From Amycolatopsis sp. QT-25 (GTDB taxonomy: Bacteria > Actinomycetota > Actinomycetes > Mycobacteriales > Pseudonocardiaceae): a DNA stretch of 64,000 nucleotides. Of the stretch, positions 8,421-16,770 are shown piece after piece. The stretch is from positions 1,736,001 through 1,800,000 of the forward strand of contig NZ_CP120210.1 in assembly GCF_029369745.1 (NCBI RefSeq). Reading direction: 5' to 3'. The notes beneath the pieces were generated by a model. The model did not search any database, was not told where the DNA came from, and saw only the letters and a list, made by a program, of their open reading frames with translations. The position numbers were made by a program, and so were the translations under genes. Each line of letters starts with the position of its first letter. The stretch's first letter is position 1.

Positions 8421-9629
8421 TCAGAGAACGCCGTAGTCCGCCGCGAGTACCGCGAAACGGCGGCCGCGTCTTCGCGGGGCTTTGTCCACCAGATCGTGCA
8501 TGACAGCCGCACCGAGCGGCTGACGTCGAGCCCAGTCGGGCGCGAGATCCCGGGCTTCTCCCAAGAGGTCCACAGCCAGCTGGTCACGTCGGAGCTGGGC
8601 TGCCGCGTGAGCCAGGTGTATTCGATGACCGGCTTCCCAGAACGGGGGGACGGGACCTTGTGGTTGTGGGATCTTTTCGGCGAGTCGAAGTGCTGCCTCG
8701 GGGTCACCAAGCCGGACAGCGTGCTCCACGACCTGCAGCGCGGCTACCCGAGGTCCGAAGATCGCAGCTTCGGTAGCGCTGTCCTTTCCCGTTCGCAGCG
8801 CGGCGGACCGGGCGACGGCGAGGAGGTCGTGTGCTCGTTCACCGCTTCCCGAGCGCAGCGCGGCGTTAGCGGCGTTGAACAACAGGTTGCCGAATACCCC
8901 CGCTCGGATGGCATCCCGGTCGAGCATCCGGGGCTCAATTCGTTCGGCCGCCTTCACCGCGACGCGCTCGGCGTCCGCGGTGCGGCCCTGGTTGATCAAA
9001 GTCCAGACGAGATAGCGCACAGAGATCGCGATGCCGATTTCCGGGTCGTCGGACTTTCGAGCCGCGGTCAAGGCACGCTCGGCGGCTGTCCAGGCAAGGT
9101 CGGCGAGGTTCAGCCGTCCGGCGATTCCGGCTCCGAGGCGGTAAGCCGTGGACAGCAATCGCTGAGCAGCGGCGTTCGCGTCTCCGGTAGTGGCGTGGAC
9201 GCACCGGCGAGCATCTGCGAGCAGGATCGGCAAGGCGTGGAGCAGCTGGCTGTGGCGCCCGTCCACGTAGGCCTGCCAGGTGGCGTGTCCTGCCTTGGCC
9301 AGGCTGAACCAGTCACTGACGCCGTCGGTATCGGCGAGGTCATCGAGTCCCGGGACTTCGCTGCTCGCCGTGATCGCGTGTCGTAACCGGGCGACCTCGG
9401 CGTCAGGGAAACCGTGAATGCGCGGCATCAGCCCCAGCAGCGCGCCGGGTGCCACCGTGAGGGCCCGAGAGAGCTTCGCGATCGTGGCCGGTCGCGCGGT
9501 TTGTCGTTGCCCACGCTCGATGCGACTCACGGTGTCGACTCCGACGTCCGCCGTCGCGGCCAACTCCTCTTGGGACAGGTCTCGCGCCTTCCGGAAGCGC
9601 GCGAGGTTCTCTGCCAACGGGCTGGACAT
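8421..9629 (-). CDS. XRE family helix-turn-helix regulator with TPR-like C-terminus
   Basis: The 402-residue product starts at ATG 9629 behind a strong GGAGGGGGAG. Residues ~5-60 are an XRE HTH (ARFRKARDLSQEELAATADVGVDTVSRIERGQ). The rest is helical and Ala/Arg-rich, with TPR-like periodicity, as in streptomycete regulators that sit beside accessory genes. It is the left-most gene of the cassette bounded by 25-bp direct repeats. It is followed on the same strand by the TetR gene and lies downstream of the NUDIX gene with a 20-bp gap. By eye its third codon positions are less GC-biased than those of the paa and cob genes, which fits transfer. Confidence 0.85.
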   Translation of the reverse strand: MSSPLAENLARFRKARDLSQEELAATADVGVDTVSRIERGQRQTARPATIAKLSRALTVAPGALLGLMPRIHGFPDAEVARLRHAITASSEVPGLDDLADTDGVSDWFSLAKAGHATWQAYVDGRHSQLLHALPILLADARRCVHATTGDANAAAQRLLSTAYRLGAGIAGRLNLADLAWTAAERALTAARKSDDPEIGIAISVRYLVWTLINQGRTADAERVAVKAAERIEPRMLDRDAIRAGVFGNLLFNAANAALRSGSGERAHDLLAVARSAALRTGKDSATEAAIFGPRVAALQVVEHAVRLGDPEAALRLAEKIPQPQGPVPPFWEAGHRIHLAHAAAQLRRDQLAVDLLGEARDLAPDWARRQPLGAAVMHDLVDKAPRRRGRRFAVLAADYGVL

Positions 9630-9649
9630 GTCTCCCCCTCCGAAGTGAA

Positions 9650-10171
9650 CTATCCCCGGACTGTCACCGCTGGGCGACCACCCTCACAGAACACGGTCCT
9701 CCCGGTGTCCACCGCGCGCAATGCGGTGCTGATCCGAGCGTGGAGGTTGGATTTCACCAGCCGTTCGGTCTCTTCCAGGCTGTACAGCCCCACTGACCGG
9801 ATCTCCGGATCGGTTGATCGGATACCTCGGACCTCGTCTTCGGTGACGAGGCCGCCGTCGAACACGAACGCCAAACCCTCCGGCATCACTCCCTGAACGC
9901 GGATGTGGTCGATGACCAGCAGCGTGCCGAGGGCTCGGGTCATGCCCAGCTCTTCGTGGAGTTCGCGCGCCGCCGTCGTCCACGGAGCTTCGTCCGCTTC
10001 GACCGCGCCGCCCGGAATCTCCCATTCAGTTTTGTACGTGGTCTCTACCAGCAGTATTCGTGACCGATCGTCGCGGAGCAGCACGCCGGCAGCCGCGCGC
10101 TTCCGGTTGAGGGAAGCCGCGTATTCGCTGAAGGGGAGAAGGTCCACGGTGTCGCAGGCTACCGCCTTCAC
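9650..10171 (-). CDS. NUDIX hydrolase
   Basis: This 173-residue cytoplasmic hydrolase is for a nucleoside-diphosphate-linked substrate. The Nudix box is complete at residues 55-77 (GAVEADEAPWTTAARELHEE, then LGM), matching GX5EX7REUXEEXGU, so metal-dependent pyrophosphohydrolase activity is expected. The substrate is unknown. GTG at 10171 is the start. It probably forms an operon with the XRE regulator downstream (20-bp gap) and diverges from the GRDP-like and kinase genes. It belongs to the 25-bp-repeat-bounded cassette. Confidence 0.88.
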   Translation of the reverse strand: MKAVACDTVDLLPFSEYAASLNRKRAAAGVLLRDDRSRILLVETTYKTEWEIPGGAVEADEAPWTTAARELHEELGMTRALGTLLVIDHIRVQGVMPEGLAFVFDGGLVTEDEVRGIRSTDPEIRSVGLYSLEETERLVKSNLHARISTALRAVDTGRTVFCEGGRPAVTVRG

Positions 10172-10326
10172 CTACCAGCCCGTTCTCTGCTCGAACGGCA
10201 GGGAACGGGCGACGGAGTGGGGAAAAAGCATGCGATACGGCAGTGTTCTCGCTGGTCGAGAGCGCTCAAGCTATGAGCGTGGCCTTGTCAGACGGGTCTT
10301 CGATTCGACTAGCCGGAGGAGCTACC

Positions 10327-10803
10327 GTGACCGCTGTCCTGATCGCATCCGCCACCGGGCGCGCCCTTGTGTCCAGCATGCTGTTCGACCGGCTCGCCGG
10401 TCGGATAGCCGCTGACGAGAAGCTGGGGCGCGACTTGGCCGAACGTATCGTCGACCAGGCGCTGGCGTTCCTGGCCGCGTGTGCCTGCAACACCGTTGGT
10501 CGTCTTGCCCCCAGCGAATTGGTGGACATCGGCTGGCACACCTTCATCCTGCACACTCGCGACTACGCGAACTTCTGCGACAGGATCGCGGGCCGGTTTC
10601 TTCATCATGTGCCTATTTCGGCGGGAAATCCCGAAGCGTCAGGAGAGGCCGCCTACGCCACATTGATGCGCACGGTGACCGCGATCGAACGGGCTGGATA
10701 CGCTGTCGACCCGGCACTGTGGCCTGTCGTCAGAGGCGCAGGCCACGTGAACTGCTCGCAGTGCAAGAACGGTTGTTCGGACGATCCGCCCCCGGCTGAC
10801 TGA
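10327..10803 (+). CDS. GRDP-like (glycine-rich domain-containing protein type) small protein
   Basis: This 158-residue protein starts at GTG 10327, chosen because GGAGGAG lies five bases upstream; the open frame extends back to 10243. The centre carries VDIGWHTFILHTRDYANFC followed by GRFLHHVP. This resembles the conserved 'vD..WH..iL.T..Y..fC....G..ihH.P' signature of the GRDP/DUF1399 family, best known from plants and fungi. The C-terminus has a compact Cys cluster (NCSQCKNGCSD) that could bind metal. No function is known. It lies six bases upstream of the kinase gene and is likely co-translated with it. Confidence 0.65.
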   Translation: MTAVLIASATGRALVSSMLFDRLAGRIAADEKLGRDLAERIVDQALAFLAACACNTVGRLAPSELVDIGWHTFILHTRDYANFCDRIAGRFLHHVPISAGNPEASGEAAYATLMRTVTAIERAGYAVDPALWPVVRGAGHVNCSQCKNGCSDDPPPAD

Positions 10804-10809
10804 GGACCC

Positions 10810-11709
10810 ATGCTCCATACCTGGAACGACCTCCCGCAGACCGTGCGCGTCGCGATAGAAGCCGAGACCGGGCCGGTGCGCCGCGTCGAGGCACCGGTGG
10901 CCGGACGTAACTCCGACTTCGCCGCTACCCTGCACACGCGGCTGGGAGCAGTGTTCTGCAAAGGGGTCGTCGACGCCGGAGGTGGACGTGGCGCGATGCA
11001 TCGCCATGAAGCGGCAGTCGCCTCGCAGCTGCCTCCGGCGGTGGCACCCCGCCTGCGATGGAAGGCCGAGGCCGATGGCTGGCTCATGCTCGGTTTCCAG
11101 CACATCACCGGCCACCATGCTGATCTTTCCCCCGGATCGAAGGATTTGCCGTTGGTGGCCGGGGCCGTGTCCATCATGGCTCGTGAACTGACCGGTTTCG
11201 CCGTGCCAGGCATCCAGACCCTTTCCAGGAAGATGGCATGGATGGCGGGATGGCGACGGTTGCGCCATCGGCCACCCGTCGAACTGGATGAATGGAGTCG
11301 AGACCGGCTCGACGTTCTCGTGGAGCTGGAAGCCGAAGGGATCGAGTCGGTGACAGGAAACAGTCTCCTCCACACCGACCTGCACCAGCTCAACATCATG
11401 GTCGGTGGTGATCGCGCATGGGTGATCGATTGGGCTTGGTCACGCACCGGCGCGGCCTGGGTCGACGCCGCCCATCTGGTGGTCCGCCTCATCGACCAGG
11501 GCCACGACCCCGAAACCGCGGAGCAGTGGGCGGCCACCACCTTCGCTTGGAGGACAGCATCATCGAGGGCTCTGACCGCTTTCTCCGTGGCGCTGCTGGG
11601 AATGTGGACCTACCTGCACCACATCGACCCGCTTCCGATGCGCGCGAGGCTTGCGACAGCGGCTCGGCGATGGACTGAACATCGCCTGGTGCTCATGGGC
11701 CGAGCGTAA
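10810..11709 (+). CDS. Aminoglycoside phosphotransferase (APH)-fold kinase
   Basis: The 299-residue protein has the APH/choline-kinase catalytic signature. Residues 188-195 read HTDLHQLN (H188, catalytic D190, N195) and WVIDWAW follows with the metal-binding D207. The N-terminal lobe is degenerate, so the substrate is open: a small molecule, not necessarily an antibiotic. The last codons and the TAA stop lie inside the right copy of the 25-bp direct repeat, so the repeat supplies the C-terminal residues LMGRA. It forms a two-gene unit with the GRDP-like gene, divergent from the NUDIX-XRE pair. Confidence 0.8.
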   Translation: MLHTWNDLPQTVRVAIEAETGPVRRVEAPVAGRNSDFAATLHTRLGAVFCKGVVDAGGGRGAMHRHEAAVASQLPPAVAPRLRWKAEADGWLMLGFQHITGHHADLSPGSKDLPLVAGAVSIMARELTGFAVPGIQTLSRKMAWMAGWRRLRHRPPVELDEWSRDRLDVLVELEAEGIESVTGNSLLHTDLHQLNIMVGGDRAWVIDWAWSRTGAAWVDAAHLVVRLIDQGHDPETAEQWAATTFAWRTASSRALTAFSVALLGMWTYLHHIDPLPMRARLATAARRWTEHRLVLMGRA

Positions 11710-11712
11710 CCG
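11688..11712. repeat. 25-bp direct repeat, right copy
   Basis: This is an exact copy of 8393-8417. It contains the stop codon of the APH-type kinase. The DNA just to its right (11713 onward, TTTCACGTGACCGG...) would be the natural upstream region of the TetR gene if the cassette were absent. Confidence 0.9.
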
Positions 11713-11820
11713 TTTCACGTGACCGGCTGTCGTTACTCATTCGGAACAACCCGCCGGTAACCCCCAGACCCCTCGCGGCGACGTTCGGGGCGGGGGACCG
11801 GGCGTCATGGGTAGGGACGA

Positions 11821-12087
11821 ATGGCCGATACCGAACGCGAGCCGGTTTGCCGTACCGGCCGGTGGGTCAGTGTGCGGGTGCAGCATCGTGACGTCCGCGT
11901 CCAGGACGAATGTGTCTCCTACGCGGGGATCGTGCTCACCAGTTTCGAGAACGGGGCCGAGGTCGGCGAACGCTGGATCCCGCTCGGGGTCGATCCGTCG
12001 GAGGCCGACGACGAACAGCTCATCCAGCAGTTGCGCGACGCGCTGATCTGGCAGGCGCGGCGGCCGCCCCAGGCCGCGGGGGAGTAG
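11821..12087 (+). CDS. Small hypothetical protein, 88 aa
   Basis: An ATG at 11821 opens an 88-residue acidic soluble product (MADTEREPVCRTGRWVSVRV...). It contains YAGIVLTSFENGAEVGERW and a helical tail rich in Glu/Gln. I do not recognise a family. A modest GGGA lies before the start. The opposite strand also has an open frame (11737-12090), but codon choice and position before the palindrome favour the plus strand. It ends six bases before the palindrome at 12094. Confidence 0.55.
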   Translation: MADTEREPVCRTGRWVSVRVQHRDVRVQDECVSYAGIVLTSFENGAEVGERWIPLGVDPSEADDEQLIQQLRDALIWQARRPPQAAGE

Positions 12088-12093
12088 CACGGG

Positions 12094-12209
12094 CGTGAGA
12101 TGAAGGACGCTTTCATGGCAAATTCTGCTATGAAAGCGTCCTTCATCTCACGCGGGAGGGGTGAAGGTCGAGTTTCCTCGGCTGAGCCGACGGAAGGGGC
12201 CTTCACGCG
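12094..12209. terminator. Two consecutive hairpins between convergent genes
   Basis: The first is a 59-bp element with 27-base arms (12094-12120 and 12126-12152, 26 of 27 paired) around a five-base loop; its core is GATGAAGGACGCTTTCAT. The second (12161-12209) pairs GTGAAGG with CCTTCAC and an inner CGGC/GCCG. They separate the 88-aa gene from the convergent TetR gene, so bidirectional termination is likely. Confidence 0.7.
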
Positions 12210-12225
12210 CCACCGACGCGAAGCC

Positions 12226-12819
12226 TCACTGGGTCCGAAGGCCGTCGAAGGCGATCTTGCACACCGCGTCCGCCAGTTCCGTCCCGGCCGAACCCCGTCG
12301 CGGCCGGTACCACTCGATCAGCGAGTTCACCATGCCGTACAGCAGTCGCGCGGTGACCGCGGGATCGATGTCGGGCCGCACGTCGCCTTCGGTTTCGGCC
12401 TGTTTCACCAGCTCCGTGACCAGCCGGTCGAACTCCCGGCGTCGTGCCAGAGCCGCGCGCTCGATCTTGGTGTTGCCGCGCACCCGCAGCAGCAGTGTCA
12501 CGAACGGCAGCTGGTCGACCAGCACGAGGACACTGCCCCGCACCAGATACTCCAGTTTCTCGATCGCCTTGCCCTCGAAGGATTCCGTCTCGGCGGCGAC
12601 GGCGAACAGGCCGTTCAGCGCGCGGTCGACGGCGAGCCGCAGCAGTTCCTCCTTGCTCGGCACGTGGTGGTAGATCGCGGATTTCGTGATGCCGAGCTTG
12701 CGGGAGAGGTCTTCCATGCTGGTGCCGTCGTAGCCGCGTTCGTTGAACAGTTTGACCGCGACCTGCAACAGCGACTCGAGGTCGTAGCCGGGGCGTCCCC
12801 GGCGGGCGGGGGTGCTCAA
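12226..12819 (-). CDS. TetR family regulator, probable repressor of the paa genes
   Basis: The 197-residue protein has a TetR HTH (SLLQVAVKLFNERGYDGTSM, then EDLSRKLGITKSAIYHHVPSK). The start is a TTG at 12819 that overlaps the TGA of paaK (TTGA), so it is coupled to paaK translation. It is the third gene of paaI-paaK-tetR. In other actinobacteria a TetR protein in this position (PaaR) represses paa genes and is released by phenylacetyl-CoA; that role is inferred here. Two related sites in the paaI-paaZ intergenic region are candidate operators. Confidence 0.85.
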   Translation of the reverse strand: MSTPARRGRPGYDLESLLQVAVKLFNERGYDGTSMEDLSRKLGITKSAIYHHVPSKEELLRLAVDRALNGLFAVAAETESFEGKAIEKLEYLVRGSVLVLVDQLPFVTLLLRVRGNTKIERAALARRREFDRLVTELVKQAETEGDVRPDIDPAVTARLLYGMVNSLIEWYRPRRGSAGTELADAVCKIAFDGLRTQ

Positions 12820-14099
12820 CCGCGGTCCCGTTCGTCGAGGACGCGGCGCATCTTGCCCAGCGACCGTTCCAGGGTGTCCGGGTCGACGACCTCGACGCCG
12901 ATGCTCACGCCGATCCCGGCCTTGACCCCGGCGATCAGCCGGGCGGCGGCTTCGGCGCGCTGTTCGGTGGTCGCGTCCGGGCGGGCCTCGACGCGGACGG
13001 TCAGGTGGTCCATCCGGCCCTTCGTGGACCGGATCAGCTGGAAATGCGGCGCGAGCGCGGGGGTCACCAGCACGACTTCCTCGATCTGCGTGGGGAAGAC
13101 GTTGACGCCACGCAGGATGATCATGTCATCACTGCGCCCGGTCACCTTCTCCATCCGCCGGTACGCCGGCCGCGCGGTGCCGGGCAGCAGCCGGGTGAGG
13201 TCGCGGGTGCGGTACCGGATGATCGGCAGCGCCTGTTTGGTGAGCGAGGTGAACAGCAGTTCGCCTTCGGCGTCGATGGGCTTCTCGGTGAACGGATCGA
13301 TCACCTCGGGGAAGAAGTGGTCCTCCCAGACGTGCAGCCCGTCCTTGGTCTCGACGCATTCCTGCGCGACGCCGGGTCCCATCACTTCGGACAGGCCGTA
13401 GATGTCGACGGCGTCGATGCCGACTCGTTCCTCGATCTCCGCGCGCATCTGCTCGGTCCACGGTTCGGCACCGAAGATGCCGACCTTGAGCGAACTCGTC
13501 CGCGGGTCGATGCCCTGCCGTTCGAACTCGTCGAGCAGCGTGAGCAGGTACGACGGAGTGACCATGATGATCTCGGGTTTGAAATCGGTGATGATCTGCA
13601 CCTGGCGCGCGGTCATGCCGCCGGACGCCGGGATCACCGTGCAGCCCAGTTTCTCGGCGCCGTAGTGCGCGCCGAGGCCGCCGGTGAACAGGCCGTAGCC
13701 GTAGGCCACGTGGACCTTGTCGCCCGGACGCCCGCCCGCCGCGCGGATCGAGCGCGCCATCACCGTCGCCCAGGTGTCGATGTCGTCGGCCGTGTAGCCG
13801 ACGACGGTCGGCTTGCCGGTGGTGCCGCTGGACGCGTGGATGCGGCTGACCTGCGCTTCCGGTACGGCGAACATGCCGAACGGATAGTTGTCGCGCAGGT
13901 CCTGTTTGGTGGTGAAGGGGAACTTCGCCAGGTCTTCGAGTGCCTCGCAGTCGTCCGGGTGCACGCCGGCTTCGTCGAACTTCCGGGTGTAGAACGGCAC
14001 GTTGCGGTAGGCGTGCCACAGTGTCCACCGGAGGCGCTTCAGTTGCAGTGCCTGGAGTTCGTCGATGCTCAGGTTCTCGGCGGCGTCGCTGAAAGTCAT
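12816..14099 (-). CDS. paaK: Phenylacetate-CoA ligase
   Basis: PaaK activates phenylacetate to phenylacetyl-CoA with ATP, the first step of the paa route. The 427-residue length is normal for the family. Visible motifs are the AMP/P-loop ASSGTTGKPTVVGYT (about 95-110), IFGAEPWT, DIYGLSEVMGPGVAQEC, and YRTRDLT with GRSDDMIILRGVNVFP near the C-terminal hinge. ATG 14099 overlaps the paaI stop (ATGA). The TetR gene follows with a TTGA overlap. Confidence 0.96.
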   Translation of the reverse strand: MTFSDAAENLSIDELQALQLKRLRWTLWHAYRNVPFYTRKFDEAGVHPDDCEALEDLAKFPFTTKQDLRDNYPFGMFAVPEAQVSRIHASSGTTGKPTVVGYTADDIDTWATVMARSIRAAGGRPGDKVHVAYGYGLFTGGLGAHYGAEKLGCTVIPASGGMTARQVQIITDFKPEIIMVTPSYLLTLLDEFERQGIDPRTSSLKVGIFGAEPWTEQMRAEIEERVGIDAVDIYGLSEVMGPGVAQECVETKDGLHVWEDHFFPEVIDPFTEKPIDAEGELLFTSLTKQALPIIRYRTRDLTRLLPGTARPAYRRMEKVTGRSDDMIILRGVNVFPTQIEEVVLVTPALAPHFQLIRSTKGRMDHLTVRVEARPDATTEQRAEAAARLIAGVKAGIGVSIGVEVVDPDTLERSLGKMRRVLDERDRG

Positions 14100-14551
14100 C
14101 GTCGGGGTACCTTCTCGATGGTGCGGCTGCGGCCGCGGAATTCGGCGACGACCTCCGGCCCGTCGGGGGTCTCCCGGTGCACGGTGACGTCGTAGATGCC
14201 GTTGCGGCCGTAGCGGGTCCGCTCGGTGGCGGTGGCGATGAGGTGGTCGCCGAGTTCGCCGGCGGCGACGAAGGAGATCTCGGCGCCGGACGCGACGGTG
14301 ACCGGCCCATGCCGTCCCGAGGTACTTCCCCCCGCCGAGGGTGCGTGAACGGAGTTGCAGGCGCAGGCGAAAGTCGTGTCGGCCAGCAGGAAGACATAGC
14401 CGCCGTGGGCGATGCCGTGCCCGTTCACCATCGTCTCGGTGATCCGCATGGTGGCGACGGCGTGCCCGTCGGCGGCCTCGACCAGCTCGATGCCCAGCGT
14501 GCTCGACGCCAGATCGTCGGCGAACATCGCGTGCGCGGCGTTGAGTGTCAA
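14096..14551 (-). CDS. paaI: Phenylacetyl-CoA pathway thioesterase (hotdog fold)
   Basis: PaaI hydrolyses ring-hydroxylated phenylacetyl-CoA and related thioesters, relieving CoA trapping when the pathway stalls. The 151-residue hotdog protein carries MVNGHGIAHGGYVFLLADTT, including the catalytic HGG helix start. TTG 14551 is favoured: an AGGTGG lies before it and it gives the usual 'HAMFADDLAS' N-terminus within 10 residues, whereas the ATG inside that motif has no ribosome site. It is the first gene of paaI-paaK-tetR. Confidence 0.9.
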   Translation of the reverse strand: MTLNAAHAMFADDLASSTLGIELVEAADGHAVATMRITETMVNGHGIAHGGYVFLLADTTFACACNSVHAPSAGGSTSGRHGPVTVASGAEISFVAAGELGDHLIATATERTRYGRNGIYDVTVHRETPDGPEVVAEFRGRSRTIEKVPRR

Positions 14552-14565
14552 GCCAGACCACCTAG

Positions 14566-14590
14566 TTACTGACCGAATGGACGGTTGTCG
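14566..14590. promoter_or_regulatory. Candidate PaaR-type operator 1 (paaI side)
   Basis: The site reads TTACTGACCG, then AATGGACGGTTG. It shares TTACTGAnCG and GGACGGT with site 2 at 14685. It lies 15-40 bp upstream of the paaI start. Confidence 0.5.
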
Positions 14591-14684
14591 AAGGTGCCGA
14601 CAGTAAAGGCGCGTTTTCGGGCCGATGTCAAGGATCCACCGTCGTCCGGGGGTTTGCAAGACTCCGGTCACGAGCTACAGTGAA

Positions 14685-14706
14685 TTACTGAACGGACGGT
14701 CTGTAA
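14685..14706. promoter_or_regulatory. Candidate PaaR-type operator 2 (paaZ side)
   Basis: This is a 22-bp imperfect palindrome, TTACTGAACGG followed by ACGGTCTGTAA (half-sites agree at 8 of 11). It lies 25 bp upstream of the paaZ start. It is a likely site for the TetR regulator encoded at 12226-12819. Confidence 0.55.
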
Positions 14707-14730
14707 ATCTCACCGGCGAAGGGTCGCCCC

Positions 14731-16770
14731 ATGGCTTTGCTGCGCAGCTACGTCTCCGGCGGATGGCACACGGCGGACAACGGTGACACCGCCGGCGTAC
14801 CGCTGCACGACGCCTCCACCGGTGAGGAGGTCGCCCGGGTCTCGTCCGAGGGCATCGACTTCGCCGCCGCGCTGGACCACGGCCGCCGGGTCGGCGGCCC
14901 CGCGCTGCGCGAGCTGACCTTCCACCAGCGTGCCGCGCTGCTGAAGGCACTGGCCTCCCATCTGCGCGAACACCGCGAGGAGCTCTATGCGCTCTCGGCA
15001 CGCACCGGCGCGACCAAGACCGACTCGTTGGTCGACATCGACGGCGGCATCGGCGTGCTGTTCGCCTACTCCAGCAAGGGCAAGCGCGAACTGCCGAACG
15101 ACACCGTCTACGTCGACGGCGACGTCGAGCCGCTGAGCAAGGGCGGCACCTTCGTCGCCCAGCACATCGCCGTCCCGCTGCGCGGGGTCGCCGTCCAGAT
15201 CAACGCCTTCAACTTCCCGGTCTGGGGGCCGCTGGAGAAGTTCGCGCCCGCGTTCCTCGCCGGGGTGCCGAGCTTGGTCAAGCCCGCCAGCCAGACCGCG
15301 TACCTCACCGCGCGGCTGGTCGAGATCATCATCGACTCCGGCATCCTGCCCGAGGGCACGCTGCAGTTCGTCGCGGGCAGTGCCGGCGATCTGCTCGACC
15401 ACCTCACCGCGCAGGACCTCGTCTCGTTCACCGGCTCCGCGTCGACGGCGCAGAAGCTGCGCGTGCACCCCGCGATCGTGCGCAACTCCGTCCGGTTCAC
15501 CGCCGAGGCCGACTCGCTGAACCTGTCGATCCTCGGCCCGGACGCCAAACCCGGCACCACCGAGTTCGACCTCTTCGTCAAGCAGCTGACCACCGAGATG
15601 ACGGTCAAGGCCGGTCAGAAGTGCACCGCCATCCGCCGCGCCTTCGTCCCCGCCGGCCTGCTGGACGACGTCGCCGAGGCCGCGAGCGCCCGGCTGGCGA
15701 AGGTCACCATCGGCAACCCCACCGCCGAGGGTGTCCGGATGGGTGCCCTCGCGAGCCTGGAGCAGCGTGAGGAGGTCCGGCGGTCGCTCAAGGCGTTGCT
15801 GGACGTCGGCACGGTCGTGTTCGGCGACCCGGAGCGGGTCGAGGTCGTCGGCGCGGACGCCGAACGCGGCGCGTTCATCTCGCCGGTACTGCTGAAGGCG
15901 GACCCGGAGCGTTCCGAGCCGCATGAAGTCGAGGCGTTCGGTCCGGTGTCGACGCTGCTGCCGTACACCTCCACCGCCCAGGTCGTCGAGCTCGCCGCAC
16001 GCGGCGGCGGCAGTCTCGTGGGGTCCGTCGTTTCCGCGGACCAGGAGTTCGTGCGCGAGGTCGTCCTCGGTGTCGCGCCCTTCCACGGCCGTCTGCTGGT
16101 GCTCGACGCCGACGACGCCAAGGAGTCCACCGGCCACGGTTCGCCGATGCCGCAGCTGGTGCACGGCGGTCCCGGCCGCGCCGGCGGCGGCGAGGAGATG
16201 GGCGGGGTCCGCGGCGTGCTGCACCACATGCAGCGCACGGCCGTCCAAGGCAGCCCGAAGGTGCTCAGCACGGTCACCGGCCGCTGGGTCACCGGGGCCC
16301 CGCGCGTCGAAGGCGACGTCCACCCGTTCCGGAAGTCGTTGGCGGAGCTCAAGATCGGCGATTCCGTCGTCGCCGGGCCGCGCGAGATCCTGCAGTCCGA
16401 CGTCGACCACTTCGCCGAGTTCACCGGCGACACCTTCTACGCCCACACCGATCCCGAGGCCGCGGCGGCGAACCCGCTGTTCGGCGGGATCGTGGCGCAC
16501 GGGTACCTCGTGGTCTCGTTCGCCGCCGGCCTGTTCGTCTCGCCGGAGCCCGGTCCGGTGCTGGCCAACTACGGCCTGGAAAACCTGCGGTTCCTCACCC
16601 CGGTCAAGGTCGGCGACTCGCTGACCGTGACCCTGACCGCCAAGCAGATCACCCCGCGTGTCGACCAGGAGTACGGCGAGGTCCGCTGGGACGCCGACGT
16701 CACCAACGCCGACGGTGACTCGGTCGCGAAGTACGACGTGCTCACCCTGGTCGCCAAGGAGCAGTCATGA
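14731..16770 (+). CDS. paaZ: Oxepin-CoA hydrolase / 3-oxo-5,6-dehydrosuberyl-CoA semialdehyde dehydrogenase
   Basis: PaaZ opens the oxepin ring and oxidises the resulting aldehyde. The 679-residue product is the full two-domain form. An N-terminal aldehyde dehydrogenase (~1-520) has E259 (TAEADSLN) and the nucleophile C298 ([11 protein letters not shown]). A C-terminal MaoC/R-hydratase domain (~535-679) carries [16 protein letters not shown] and [11 protein letters not shown]. It leads the paaZABCDE operon; its stop overlaps the paaA start (ATGA). Confidence 0.96.
   Translation: MALLRSYVSGGWHTADNGDTAGVPLHDASTGEEVARVSSEGIDFAAALDHGRRVGGPALRELTFHQRAALLKALASHLREHREELYALSARTGATKTDSLVDIDGGIGVLFAYSSKGKRELPNDTVYVDGDVEPLSKGGTFVAQHIAVPLRGVAVQINAFNFPVWGPLEKFAPAFLAGVPSLVKPASQTAYLTARLVEIIIDSGILPEGTLQFVAGSAGDLLDHLTAQDLVSFTGSASTAQKLRVHPAIVRNSVRFTAEADSLNLSILGPDAKPGTTEFDLFVKQLTTEMTVKAGQKCTAIRRAFVPAGLLDDVAEAASARLAKVTIGNPTAEGVRMGALASLEQREEVRRSLKALLDVGTVVFGDPERVEVVGADAERGAFISPVLLKADPERSEPHEVEAFGPVSTLLPYTSTAQVVELAARGGGSLVGSVVSADQEFVREVVLGVAPFHGRLLVLDADDAKESTGHGSPMPQLVHGGPGRAGGGEEMGGVRGVLHHMQRTAVQGSPKVLSTVTGRWVTGAPRVEGDVHPFRKSLAELKIGDSVVAGPREILQSDVDHFAEFTGDTFYAHTDPEAAAANPLFGGIVAHGYLVVSFAAGLFVSPEPGPVLANYGLENLRFLTPVKVGDSLTVTLTAKQITPRVDQEYGEVRWDADVTNADGDSVAKYDVLTLVAKEQS

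Noticed and set aside
11737..12090. Minus-strand 117-codon frame opposite the 88-aa gene.
   Set aside because: It has a weaker start and atypical composition, and the plus-strand frame fits the downstream palindrome better. It is not fully excluded.
12100..13401. Plus-strand frame starting MKDAFMANSAMKASFIS.
   Set aside because: The N-terminus is the translated hairpin at 12094-12152 and the rest is antisense to the TetR gene and paaK.
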